Shown in pieces: positions 56,106 through 64,000 of a stretch of DNA of 64,000 nt (positions within the stretch are counted from its first letter, which is position 1; every line of letters starts with the position of its first letter). The notes below the pieces were generated by a model. It searched no databases and was not told the origin of the DNA. It was given only the letters and a program-made list of their open reading frames with translations. Location of the stretch: positions 2,666,001 through 2,730,000 of the forward strand of contig NZ_CP132339.1 in assembly GCF_030944405.1 (NCBI RefSeq), in the 5' to 3' direction. The translations under genes and the position numbers were made by a program. This DNA comes from Janthinobacterium sp. J1-1. GTDB lineage: Bacteria; Pseudomonadota; Gammaproteobacteria; Burkholderiales; Burkholderiaceae_D.

Positions 56106-57647
56106 TTACTGAAACGCCACCTCGGCAAAGCTGCGCAGCTTGCGGCTGTGCAGCCGGTCCACGCCCTGGCGGCGCAGCAGTTCCACCGCGCGGATGCCGA
56201 TGCGCAAATGCTGGTCGACCCGCTCACGGTAAAAATGATTCGCCATGCCGGGCAGCTTGATTTCGCCGTGCAGCGGCTTGTCGCTGACGCATAGCAAAGT
56301 GCCATACGGCACCCGGAAACGGAAGCCGTTGGCGGCGATCGTGGCGCTTTCCATGTCGAGCGCAATCGCGCGGCTCTGGCTGAAACGGCGCTCGGGCGTG
56401 CGCTGCGGCAGCAGTTCCCAGTTGCGGTTGTCGGTGCTGGCCACCGTGCCGGTGCGCATGATGTGTTTCAGGTCCAGCCCCGTCAGCTGGGTGATTTCGG
56501 CCACCGCCGTCTGCAGCGCCTGCTGGATTTCGGCCAGCGGCGGGATCGGCACCCACAGCGGCAAGTCTTCGTCGAGCACATGGTCTTCGCGCACATAGGC
56601 GTGCGCCAGCACGTAGTCGCCCAGGCTTTGCGTGGTGCGCAGGCCGGCGCAGTGGCCCAGCATCAGCCAGGCATGCGGGCGCAGCACGGCGATATGGTCG
56701 GTGATGGTTTTCGCGTTGGCCGGACCGACGCCGATATTGACCATGGTGATGCCGCTGCCGTCGGCGCGCAGCAGGTGATAGGCCGGCATCTGCGGCAGGC
56801 GCGGCGGCGCGGCGCCCAGGGCGTCGTCCAGCTCGACCGACTGGCCGACCCGGCGCGTCACCACATTGCCCGGTTCGACAAAGGCGATATAGCCGTCGTC
56901 GTCCGAGGGCGTGCCGGCGTCCTGCGGGCGCTGCATCATGGCGTGGCCCAGGCGGATGAATTCGTCGATATAGAACTGGTAATTGGTAAACAACACGAAG
57001 TTCTGGAAATGCTGCGGCGAGGTGCCGCTGTAGTGGCGCAGGCGCTGCAGCGAGTAATCGACGCGCGGGCCGGTAAACAATGCCAGCGGCTGGGCTTCGC
57101 CATGCGCCGTTTCATGCGTGCCGTTGGCGATGCCGTCGTCCATCGCCGCCAGGTCGGGCAGGTCGAACAGGTCGCGCATGGCCATGCGGCGTCCGGCATC
57201 CATATTGCCTTCGATATGGTCGTGCTCGGCAAACGAGAAATGCACGGGAATGGGCTGGGCGCTGACGCCCACTTCCAGGGTCACTTTCTGGCCGTTGTTA
57301 TGGTTTTTCAGCAGCAGGGTGAACTGGTCGAGATAGTAGTCGGCGAACAGGTCGGGGCGCGTCAGGGTGGTTTCGAACACGCCGGGGCCGGCCACGAAAC
57401 CATAGGCCAGCGGCGAGTCGGCGCGCGCCACGGTCTCGGTCTGGATGCGCACGAAGGGGTAGCAGCCGCGTACCCGTTCCTGCATGTTTTCGCCGGCGAC
57501 AAAGCGCTGCAGCGCATCGCGCAGATGGTCGATGCTGGCGCGGTAGATGGCTTGCACCTGTTCCAAAGCCAGGCGGGGATCGTCAAAACGGGCGGAGGCG
57601 ATAAAGGCGGGCGTATGCAAGCGGTACTCCTGTAAGGGTTGGTACAT
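56106..57647 (-). CDS. amn: AMP nucleosidase
   Basis: Hydrolyses AMP to adenine and ribose 5-phosphate. The protein (513 residues) has the N-terminal regulatory domain and the C-terminal phosphorylase-fold domain: MVNIGVGPANAKTITDHIAVLRPHAW, GHCAGLR, LALDMESATIAANGFR-like segment, CVSDKPLHGEIKLPGMANHFY. ATG 57647 (MYQPLQEY) is preferred on family length; ATG 57671 is in frame upstream and neither has a clear ribosome site. Confidence 0.93.
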   Translation of the reverse strand: MYQPLQEYRLHTPAFIASARFDDPRLALEQVQAIYRASIDHLRDALQRFVAGENMQERVRGCYPFVRIQTETVARADSPLAYGFVAGPGVFETTLTRPDLFADYYLDQFTLLLKNHNNGQKVTLEVGVSAQPIPVHFSFAEHDHIEGNMDAGRRMAMRDLFDLPDLAAMDDGIANGTHETAHGEAQPLALFTGPRVDYSLQRLRHYSGTSPQHFQNFVLFTNYQFYIDEFIRLGHAMMQRPQDAGTPSDDDGYIAFVEPGNVVTRRVGQSVELDDALGAAPPRLPQMPAYHLLRADGSGITMVNIGVGPANAKTITDHIAVLRPHAWLMLGHCAGLRTTQSLGDYVLAHAYVREDHVLDEDLPLWVPIPPLAEIQQALQTAVAEITQLTGLDLKHIMRTGTVASTDNRNWELLPQRTPERRFSQSRAIALDMESATIAANGFRFRVPYGTLLCVSDKPLHGEIKLPGMANHFYRERVDQHLRIGIRAVELLRRQGVDRLHSRKLRSFAEVAFQ

Positions 57648-57852
57648 GGCATTGTAAGGCAGGCACCGCATAAAGGTTTAAAAACGGCGGGCCGGAGACG
57701 CGGGCCCGAGAAAATGCCGATGGCGGCGTTGCGGCTCCTTGCCGTACATGCGTACTGTCTTCGTCGCCGCGCCTTGCCCTCGACATTTTTCAGGCCCGCT
57801 TGGCCCGGGACGCCCGAGCTGGCGACTTGGGCCATGATGGGAAAGCAGTCGT

Positions 57853-58254
57853 CTAGGGTGCGGTGAGCGCGACAATATTGTCGCCGTAATCGCCGTCAAG
57901 CCACCCGTGATAGCCCATGCACATTCCATCACCGTCGCGCAAGTCCAGTTCGGTTGCAATGGCGGGCGGTTCTCGATTCACCAGCCGTGCGGTCACGGAG
58001 AGCTCGACAGATTGAGGCCCGCTTTTGAGAACACCGGACACACCGTCAATCACCATCATCAAGCCGTACATCGCGTCATCAATTCCTTTCTGCACAGCCA
58101 AGCGAGTTTCGTCCGGCAGCGTCGGGTCGATTTTTTCGGTAGCGTAAGCCCGTACATCCTCGAATAGAATGCGGCCTGCGGCATGCTGTAGCCAAAGCTC
58201 CAATGCGCGCGCCTGCTGCGGTGGACGAGAAAGTTCTAATTGCGATGTTGCCAT
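57853..58254 (-). CDS. Hypothetical protein, 133 residues
   Basis: Unrecognised, soluble, acidic (ILFEDVRAYATEKIDPTLPD, AMYGLMMVIDGVSGVL, WLDGDYGDNIVAL). ATG 58254 has AGGAG nine bases upstream. Stands alone between amn and a divergent small gene. Confidence 0.65.
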   Translation of the reverse strand: MATSQLELSRPPQQARALELWLQHAAGRILFEDVRAYATEKIDPTLPDETRLAVQKGIDDAMYGLMMVIDGVSGVLKSGPQSVELSVTARLVNREPPAIATELDLRDGDGMCMGYHGWLDGDYGDNIVALTAP

Positions 58255-58469
58255 GGGTAGGTCTCCTGAAGCTCTGATCAATACGGAAAAAAACGAGTCG
58301 TATCGGTGTTCAACGTCGCACCTCCACCACCCCTGGCGAGCAGCCGCCTTCAACCGCCGGATGCAACACTCTACCCTGTATGGTGACAACCACTGTCAGG
58401 CGGCACGACAAGTGCAGGCCAGGGGCGAATGATATAGTGGCGGGAATGTATACACTGAAAGAAACTGCC

Positions 58470-58772
58470 ATGAAAAACGATATTGCCGTGCGCCCGAAAG
58501 CAAGCCAGGCACCTGCCAGGCTCAGCAAAGGGGACTTTGTCACCGTGCTGCGCAAACAGCTGCAAGAAGCGGAAAAGGCCGGCGAGGCCAGCGTGGACGT
58601 ACGTGCTGCCAACTTGCACACCGAGGTTGGCGTTTATCCGGCGCGCGGCCATTCGATGCCAACCTGTTGCACCGTGATGTATGAAGAGATGCAGCCAGGT
58701 GACGAGATACTGCTGACGCCGCCTGGCGGCAAGGGACCTACGCTGCTGGTACGGTATAAATTCCCACGCTGA
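58470..58772 (+). CDS. Hypothetical protein, 100 residues
   Basis: Unrecognised. N-terminal Lys/Ala-rich, helical centre (LRKQLQEAEKAGEASVDV), C-terminal beta part (GHSMPTCCTVMYEEMQ, DEILLTPPGGKGPTLLV). A TATAGT hexamer at 58432-58437 may be its -10 element. ATG 58446 is an in-frame alternative that would leave almost no leader. Confidence 0.55.
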   Translation: MKNDIAVRPKASQAPARLSKGDFVTVLRKQLQEAEKAGEASVDVRAANLHTEVGVYPARGHSMPTCCTVMYEEMQPGDEILLTPPGGKGPTLLVRYKFPR

Positions 58773-58862
58773 AAATCGCTGTCATCAGCTGCGGCCAGGG
58801 TGAGGGCGACAGGTTACACTGTCGACTCGTTCACTGATCGGCCCTGATCGGCCCACACTGCC

Positions 58863-60104
58863 ATGTTCGTGCGCTTCGCTTTCCTCGCCACCGCCTTGAC
58901 GCTCGGCTACGCCGGTCCGGCCGCCGCCGATACTGCCGTCCTCGACAAACTCCAGGCCAACCGGCTCGCCATCACGCTGAACAAAGGCACGCTATCGGGG
59001 CCCGGTGCGGCACCGCTGCTGCAAGCGTCGCGCCAGGCGCAGTATGTGCTCCTCGGCGAGGATCACGGTGTCGCCGAGATCGCCCGGTTCTCTTCCGCCT
59101 ACTTCAATGCCCTGGCGCCTGCCGGTTTCACGACCCTGGTAACGGAAACTGGTCCGGTCGTGGCGAGCGCGCTCGAAGGGATGCTCAAGCGCGCCGACGC
59201 GGTCACGGCGATCGGCCAATTCGACGCCGCCTATCCGGACGCCATCGCTTTCTACGCCATGCGCCAGGAAGCGGAGATGCTGGCCGGCTTTGCACTGGCC
59301 GCAGGACCGCGCTTCGAGCACTGGGGCATCGACCAGGAATTCATTGGTACGGCCAAATACCTGATCGCCCAGATGCTGTCCCAGCCGGTCAATCCGGCCG
59401 CCCGCGCGAAGCTGGAAGCCTTGCGTCAAATGGAAGCTGTCGCTTATCAAAAGGCGGCGGCTACCGGCAATCCCCTGGAGTACCTGATGCTGTCGGCCTC
59501 CGACGAGGAGCTCGCTTCGCTGCGCCCGCTGCTGGCCGGCCCCAAGGAGCAAACAGCGCTGGGCCTGCTCGATGCACTGCTGGAGAGCCGTGCGATCTAT
59601 CAGAAAAGCGCCTCCAAAGTGCCCGGCGACCGCGACCTCTCCAACCGCCTGCGTTTGGCGCTGTTAAAACGGACCCTGGCCTCCCGGCTCGGCATGCAAG
59701 AGCAAAAGCTGGTGGTCAAGGTCGGCGCAAATCACGCCTACAAGGGGTTCAATCCGCTCAACAATCGTGACGTCGGTAACTTTCTGGCGGAACGCGCCGA
59801 AGGCCAGGGCCACACCTCGCTGCACCTGATCGTGCTGGCGGTGAAGGGCAAGCAACTGCGATTCGCGGGAGCGGGCAAGCCACACCAGCCGGCACAGATC
59901 GAACCTGGCAGCGCCGCCTTCAAACTGCTGGCCGGTGCGGGCACCACCGACGGTAGCTGGTCGTTATTTGATCTGCGGTCATTGCGGCCCGGCTTGCGCA
60001 AACTGGCGGCGGGCGATATCGACATGCTCAATCTGATCAACGGCTACGACTTCGCCCTGATGATTCCTGAAGGCAGCGCTTCGACGCAGCTCGGGGCACC
60101 GTAG
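58863..60104 (+). CDS. Secreted protein, erythromycin esterase/ChaN-like fold
   Basis: The 413-residue precursor has a signal peptide (FAFLATALTLGYAGPAAA, cleavage near AAA-DT). The mature protein has motifs seen in the EreA/ChaN superfamily: YVLLGEDHGVAEIARF with Glu-Asp-His, VTETGPVV, and VKVGANHAYKGFNPLN with a late His. Assignment to this fold is an inference; the substrate is unknown. Confidence 0.6.
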   Translation: MFVRFAFLATALTLGYAGPAAADTAVLDKLQANRLAITLNKGTLSGPGAAPLLQASRQAQYVLLGEDHGVAEIARFSSAYFNALAPAGFTTLVTETGPVVASALEGMLKRADAVTAIGQFDAAYPDAIAFYAMRQEAEMLAGFALAAGPRFEHWGIDQEFIGTAKYLIAQMLSQPVNPAARAKLEALRQMEAVAYQKAAATGNPLEYLMLSASDEELASLRPLLAGPKEQTALGLLDALLESRAIYQKSASKVPGDRDLSNRLRLALLKRTLASRLGMQEQKLVVKVGANHAYKGFNPLNNRDVGNFLAERAEGQGHTSLHLIVLAVKGKQLRFAGAGKPHQPAQIEPGSAAFKLLAGAGTTDGSWSLFDLRSLRPGLRKLAAGDIDMLNLINGYDFALMIPEGSASTQLGAP

Positions 60105-60156
60105 AGCGGAAGCGGAACCCGGGCAGGGCGCAAAATATCGGCATGCTTGACGGATT

Positions 60157-60180
60157 CAAATAGAATGGGTATTCTATTTG
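60157..60180 (+). promoter_or_regulatory. Operator-like palindrome at the tetR start
   Basis: CAAATAGAAT, four bases GGGT, ATTCTATTTG: perfect 10-base arms, ending one base before the ATG of the TetR gene. Position and form suggest autoregulation; binding here would also block translation initiation or transcription start. Confidence 0.75.
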
Positions 60181-60181
60181 C

Positions 60182-60784
60182 ATGGTCAGACTAGCCAAAT
60201 TCAACGAAAATCATTTTATCGACAGCGCCATCACGGTCGCGGCCCAGTGCGGCGTGGCGGCCGTGTCGATGTCCGCCATCGCGGTCAAGGCGGGCGCGCC
60301 GATCGGTTCGGTGTATCACCGCTTCGATTCGCGCAACGCCATCCTGGCGCGCGCCTGGCTGCGCGTGAAAAGCGACTTCCGCGAGGAAGTGGCCAGCCTG
60401 TGGGGCGAGGGCGACACCTGGGCCGGCGTGCATGGCTTGCTGGACTGGTGCCGCCGCAAGCCCGTCTACGCGCGCTTCTTGCTGCAATGCGAGGACAGCC
60501 CCGATTTCAACGGCAGCCTCGATGCGGCACTGCAGGCCGCGCTGGAACAGGAACAGGCCGCGCTCGACGCCTGTTTTACGCGCTGCGCCGCCGCCATGCC
60601 CAACGTGGCCGAAACCGATGCGGGCATTGATCACCTAGTGCTCAAGTTCATGCTGATCGACGCGCCGGTGGCCGTCGTCAAGCCTTACCTGACCCAGGAA
60701 CGCGCCATTCCCGCCAGCGTCGACGCCATGCTGCGCGCCTCGCACGACGCCGTGCGCGGCTGGGCCGCCCACACCACACATTAA
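60182..60784 (+). CDS. TetR-family transcriptional regulator
   Basis: The 200-residue regulator has the TetR helix-turn-helix at the N-terminus (ITVAAQCGVAAVSMSAIAVKAGAPIGSVYHRFDSRNAILA) and a helical ligand-binding part. The ATG at 60182 follows the palindrome directly, so the mRNA leader must be very short. No adjacent transporter or enzyme gene that would be its usual target; map follows 25 bases later. Confidence 0.92.
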   Translation: MVRLAKFNENHFIDSAITVAAQCGVAAVSMSAIAVKAGAPIGSVYHRFDSRNAILARAWLRVKSDFREEVASLWGEGDTWAGVHGLLDWCRRKPVYARFLLQCEDSPDFNGSLDAALQAALEQEQAALDACFTRCAAAMPNVAETDAGIDHLVLKFMLIDAPVAVVKPYLTQERAIPASVDAMLRASHDAVRGWAAHTTH

Positions 60785-60809
60785 TCAATCAGAATAAAGA
60801 ACCCACACC

Positions 60810-61613
60810 ATGCGCTATTCCACCCAGCTTGAACACGGCAAGAAAATCCCGCTGCACGACGAAGAAGGGTTCGAAGGCATGCGCGCCGCCGGGCGCATCG
60901 CCGCCGACACGCTCGACTACATCACGCCGTTCGTCAAGCCCGGCATTTCGACCGCCAAGCTCGACGCCCTGTGCGAGGAATTCATGCGCGCCGCGGGCGC
61001 CATTCCCGCCACCATCGACTACCACGGCTACAAGCACGCCAGCTGCATTTCGGTCAATCACGTGGTCACGCACGGCATCCCGTCCGAGAGCAAGATCCTG
61101 AAAGTGGGCGACATCCTCAATATCGACGTCACGCCGAAATTCAACGAGTGGCACGGCGACACCAGCCGTACCTTCAAGGTCGGCGCCGTGTCCATCCTGG
61201 CGAATCGCCTGGTCAATACCGCGTATGAAGCGATGATGGTCGGCATCAACACCGTGAAGCCGGGCGCGACCCTGGGCGACGTTGGCGCGGCCATCGAAGC
61301 GGTGGCAAAAGCGCAGGGTTTTTCCTCGGTGCGCGACTTCTGCGGCCACGGCGTGGGCAAGGTTTTTCATGACACGCCGCAAGTGCTGCACTACGGCCGC
61401 GCCGGCACCGGCATCGTGCTGGAACCGGGCATGATCTTCACCATCGAACCTATGCTCAACGTCGGCAGCTACCAGGTGAAAGTGTTGCCCGACAAATGGA
61501 CCACCGTCACCAAGGACCGTTCGCTGTCGGCCCAGTTCGAGCATTCGCTGGCGGTGACGGAAACCGGGTTTGAAATCTTTACCCTGTCGGCGTTGCCGGA
61601 CGCGCAGCCCTGA
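60810..61613 (+). CDS. map: Methionine aminopeptidase, type I
   Basis: Removes the N-terminal Met of new proteins. The 267-residue enzyme has the metal ligands in the usual order: His in NHVVTHGIP, Asp in NIDVTPKFNEWHGDTSRTF (two Asp), His in CGHGVGKVFHDTP, Glu in MIFTIEPMLN and Glu in AQFEHSLAVTETGFE. Standard length and no N-terminal extension. Confidence 0.96.
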   Translation: MRYSTQLEHGKKIPLHDEEGFEGMRAAGRIAADTLDYITPFVKPGISTAKLDALCEEFMRAAGAIPATIDYHGYKHASCISVNHVVTHGIPSESKILKVGDILNIDVTPKFNEWHGDTSRTFKVGAVSILANRLVNTAYEAMMVGINTVKPGATLGDVGAAIEAVAKAQGFSSVRDFCGHGVGKVFHDTPQVLHYGRAGTGIVLEPGMIFTIEPMLNVGSYQVKVLPDKWTTVTKDRSLSAQFEHSLAVTETGFEIFTLSALPDAQP

Positions 61614-61675
61614 GCTCGCTGACCGGGCGGCTGCTGGCGCGCCATCGCTCGGAACCCGAAGATGCACTGCAGCAG

Positions 61676-61978
61676 GTGGCGCAAGCCGTCCTGATGCAGC
61701 ACGGCATCCGCAGCGACAGCGTGCTGCGCGCGGAACGCATTGCCGCCCTGGCGCCGCCGGTGGCGTGCGTGGTGGTGCTGGCCGAATGGCTGGCGTATGT
61801 GGACTGGGAAGGATTCGACAGCGCGCGGTACATGAATTTTAAGGCCGTCAATGCGCTGGTGCAAACCGAGCTGGGTTTGCCGCCGCTGGCGCGCGACAAT
61901 TTCGAGCGGCAGCGGCCCCAAGTAGTGGACGCGCTGTACGCCTATATTCAACGCCATATTGCCGAATTCCCAGCGTAG
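61676..61978 (+). CDS. Hypothetical protein, about 100 residues
   Basis: Unrecognised; helical, with CVVVLAEWLAYVDWEGFD and RYMNFKAVNALVQTELGLP. The frame is open upstream to the map stop codon, but only GTG 61676 or a CTG near 61610 could start it. It may be coupled to map. Confidence 0.5.
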   Translation: MAQAVLMQHGIRSDSVLRAERIAALAPPVACVVVLAEWLAYVDWEGFDSARYMNFKAVNALVQTELGLPPLARDNFERQRPQVVDALYAYIQRHIAEFPA

Positions 61979-62069
61979 GTCGGATTAGCGTGCAAGCGCG
62001 TAATCCGACAACATTGTTAACGCGGCCGGAGGTGATGTCGGATTACGCGCAAGCGCTAATCCGACCTAC
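61975..62069. repeat. REP/BIME-like double palindrome
   Basis: Left unit GTAGGTCGGATTAGCG...CGCGTAATCCGACA (61975-62010) and right unit TGTCGGATTACGCG...CGCTAATCCGACCTAC (62036-62069) are inverted copies of each other, and each is itself nearly palindromic. It lies between convergent genes, the usual place for such elements. Confidence 0.85.
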
Positions 62070-62073
62070 GCCG

Positions 62074-64000
62074 TCAAGGCTTGCCCTGCGCCACCGCTTT
62101 GACGGCGCGTTCCTCCCCCATGCTTGCCGCAATCTTCCACCTCTGCATGGCGCTGGCGCGGTCGGGGCGTTTCAGGCCGGCGCCTTCCCAGTCCATCAGT
62201 CCCAGGTTGTAGATATCGCCGGCGCTGCCCTTGTCGGCGGCCATGGTGAACCATTTGCGCGCTTCCTTGTGGTTGACAGGCGTGTTTTTGCCCATCATGT
62301 TGTACAGGCCCAGCAAGTGCATCGCTTCGGTATTACCCTTTTGCGCCGCCTGCTTCAAGAGTTCCAGCGCGCGCGGCATGTTGCGCTGCTCCTGCCAGCC
62401 TTCGGCCAGCATCACGCCCTTGGCGGCCAGCGCGTAGCTGTCGTTTTTCGCCAGCGCGCGCGTGATCCACGGCTTGGCGTCGGCGTGCCATGCCTGGCGT
62501 TCCTGCGTGGTGGGGGCGGCCTGGCCCGGCTTTTTCGATAGTCCTTCGCCCATCAGTGTCATCCAGCCGTACAGGCCGTAGGCGTCGGCATTGCCTTTCT
62601 TGACCAGCACGTCGAGCATGGCCAGCGCTTGCGCCTTTTCGCCGTTTTCATACAGTTTCAAGGCCTTCGCCGCACTCGCGTCCTGCGGCACGCTGGCCAC
62701 ATGCGGCGACACCGGCGTCGACGCGATGGCGGGTACCGGCGCCGTGCTGGCGCGCTGGCGCAGCGGCAGGCCATAGCCGGCGCCCAGCGCCGCCACGATG
62801 GCCGGCGTCAATACCAGGGTATAGGCCAGCTGGTGGCGGCCGCCCTTGCCGGCGATCAGCATGGCCCGTTCGGCCTGTCTGTCGCCGCCCAGCGCTTCGC
62901 TCAGCACGCTTTTGACCTGGCGCTTGAACAGCAGCCAGGCCGCGCCGGTGGCCAGCAGGCCGGCAAACGCGCCCATGCCGCGGCCAAAGAAGAACCACAC
63001 GCCGATGGTGGCGGCCAGCGCGCCGAGCGCGCCTTTCCACCAGAATTGCTTGGCCAGCCGGGTGTAGACCTGGCGCAGCGCGCCCAGCACGCAGGTGCGC
63101 ACATTGCTGGCGTAGTCGGCCGAGACCACGTCGGCGTGGGCGTGATTGGTCTCGCCGCTCAGCACCGCTTCGATCACGTCGGCGTTCAGCTCGGACGCCG
63201 CCACGTCGCGCAGCGGCGTCAGCAAGCCCTTCACCTGGGACGAGAACAGGCCGTCATCAAGACTGCCAGCCAGCGCGTCGCTGAGCGCCTTGAGGTCGCC
63301 GCGCAGCAGTTTTTCCACGATATCGTCGAGCGTCAGCCAGCGCAAGTCGCGGCCGTAGGCCACCAGGTGGTGCGACTCGCCATTGCAGGCGGCGTCCAGG
63401 CGCACGATGCGCAGCTTGCCCGCATACAGGGCGTCGACTTCCTGCGGCAGGTCCGGGTCGTACACACTCACTTGCGCCAGCGCCAGGCTGCCGGCAAGCG
63501 CCGCCAGTGAGCGCACGCTTTCTTTTTCGCGGATGCGGCGCGCGTCGTCGGGCGCCTGTTTCGGCAGGCTGACGCTGTAGGCGGGCGCCACATGCACGTC
63601 GACCCAGGCCGCGCTGCCGACCTTGCCGGAACCGTCGCAAGGGTTGCAGCGCAAATCGCCGACGCCGCTGCAGGTGCGGCACGTGACGCTGCCGCTGGCG
63701 CGGCAGGTGCCGCAATTGACATTGCCGTTGCCGTGGCAGGTGTTGCACGTGACCTTGCCGTAGCTGCAATGATGGCAATTGCGCTGCACGTTGCGGTACT
63801 GGGTGCGCGTTTCCGTGTGGTAGCTGGTGCGCGAACTGCCGTTCTCGTAGATGGTAGTGGGTACTTCCACCGTCACGTAATCGGTCACCTGTTCGGTGAC
63901 GAAACCGCTGCCGCTGCAATACGAGCACGACACCTTGCCGCTGCCGTAGCAGCCGTAGGCGTCGCAGCTGACGGTGCGCCGGCCGTGGCAGCTCCAGCAG
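62074..64000 (-). CDS. Membrane protein with DnaJ-type zinc fingers and Sel1 repeats (5' end beyond window)
   Basis: The frame is open to the right edge, so the start is missing. The N-terminal part seen has repeated CxxCxGxG motifs of the DnaJ type (CSYCSGSG, CHHCSYGKVTCNTCHGNG, CGTCRASG, CRTCSGVG, CNPCDGSG). Two membrane segments follow (near 63050-62930 and 62810-62760), then Sel1/TPR-like repeats (NADAYGLYGWMTLMGEG, NTEAMHLLGLYNMMGKN, GSAGDIYNLGLMDWEGAG) to the end. Probably a scaffold or quality-control protein; function not known. An apparent start (GTG 63933) is only internal. Confidence 0.82.
   Translation of the reverse strand, partial: CWSCHGRRTVSCDAYGCYGSGKVSCSYCSGSGFVTEQVTDYVTVEVPTTIYENGSSRTSYHTETRTQYRNVQRNCHHCSYGKVTCNTCHGNGNVNCGTCRASGSVTCRTCSGVGDLRCNPCDGSGKVGSAAWVDVHVAPAYSVSLPKQAPDDARRIREKESVRSLAALAGSLALAQVSVYDPDLPQEVDALYAGKLRIVRLDAACNGESHHLVAYGRDLRWLTLDDIVEKLLRGDLKALSDALAGSLDDGLFSSQVKGLLTPLRDVAASELNADVIEAVLSGETNHAHADVVSADYASNVRTCVLGALRQVYTRLAKQFWWKGALGALAATIGVWFFFGRGMGAFAGLLATGAAWLLFKRQVKSVLSEALGGDRQAERAMLIAGKGGRHQLAYTLVLTPAIVAALGAGYGLPLRQRASTAPVPAIASTPVSPHVASVPQDASAAKALKLYENGEKAQALAMLDVLVKKGNADAYGLYGWMTLMGEGLSKKPGQAAPTTQERQAWHADAKPWITRALAKNDSYALAAKGVMLAEGWQEQRNMPRALELLKQAAQKGNTEAMHLLGLYNMMGKNTPVNHKEARKWFTMAADKGSAGDIYNLGLMDWEGAGLKRPDRASAMQRWKIAASMGEERAVKAVAQGKP

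Overview
The window is a high-GC proteobacterial chromosome segment. Gene content (paired cyanophycin synthetases with their associated ABC/DUF1854 genes, a QseBC/YgiW-type trio, T6SS parts, AMP nucleosidase, RES/Xre toxin-antitoxin) and the GC-rich codon use suggest a betaproteobacterium of the Oxalobacteraceae (Janthinobacterium/Duganella/Massilia-like). The genus is an inference, since no 16S gene or other marker is present.

Layout. (1) 1-1595 is the 5' part of mutS on the minus strand. (2) About 1.53-10.65 kb looks like a decayed genomic island inserted at the 5' end of mutS. It holds a broken tyrosine integrase, AT-rich cargo (a membrane protein, a 44-residue zinc-ribbon protein, a 112-residue protein, an AbiC-like membrane protein), an IS630 element split by an IS66 element with a perfect 8-bp duplication, a 3' half of tRNA-His, and a second, diverged copy of the first 23 codons of mutS. 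(3) 10.8-14.3 kb carries a coiled-coil protein, a GAF/GGDEF-like/EAL protein and an outer-membrane protein. (4) 14.4-23.5 kb, all minus strand, is the most interesting region: a Ser/Thr kinase-TPR membrane protein, a 185-residue protein of unknown family, at least eight tiny (27-39 residue) double-glycine-leader peptides plus one decayed cassette, an HlyD-type adaptor and a C39-peptidase ABC exporter. The peptides share a core motif PE(S/A/G)SVGG followed by a variable tail, and the 185-residue protein ends with the same motif. A second IS630 copy sits inside one peptide gene. (5) 23.7-37.0 kb, plus strand, is a type VI secretion accessory cluster: tssF, tssG, vgrG, two tandem Tle3-like lipase/Tla3-like pairs and a PAAR protein. 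(6) 37.0-46.0 kb holds a class III aminotransferase, a QseBC-like two-component system with a YgiW-like BOF protein, an RpiR regulator, a YbjN-like protein and a large GGDEF/EAL protein. (7) 46.2-54.3 kb is a cyanophycin locus: two synthetases on the minus strand and a divergent ABC transporter plus DUF1854 gene. (8) 54.3-64 kb holds a frameshifted periplasmic protein, an Xre/RES toxin-antitoxin pair, AMP nucleosidase, small hypotheticals, a TetR regulator with an operator-like palindrome, methionine aminopeptidase, a REP-like double palindrome and the 3' part of a DnaJ-type zinc-finger/Sel1 membrane protein gene running off the right edge.

How it works together. The minus-strand cluster at 14.4-23.5 kb reads as one secretion unit: the kinase-TPR protein may sense or regulate, the GG-leader peptides are the likely cargo, C39 ABC plus HlyD the exporter; an outer-membrane channel is not in the cluster. 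The T6SS genes provide baseplate parts (TssF/TssG), a spike (VgrG, PAAR) and two lipase effectors with adaptors, but no sheath, tube or membrane-complex genes are in view. The cyanophycin genes make nitrogen-storage polymer; no cyanophycinase is visible here.
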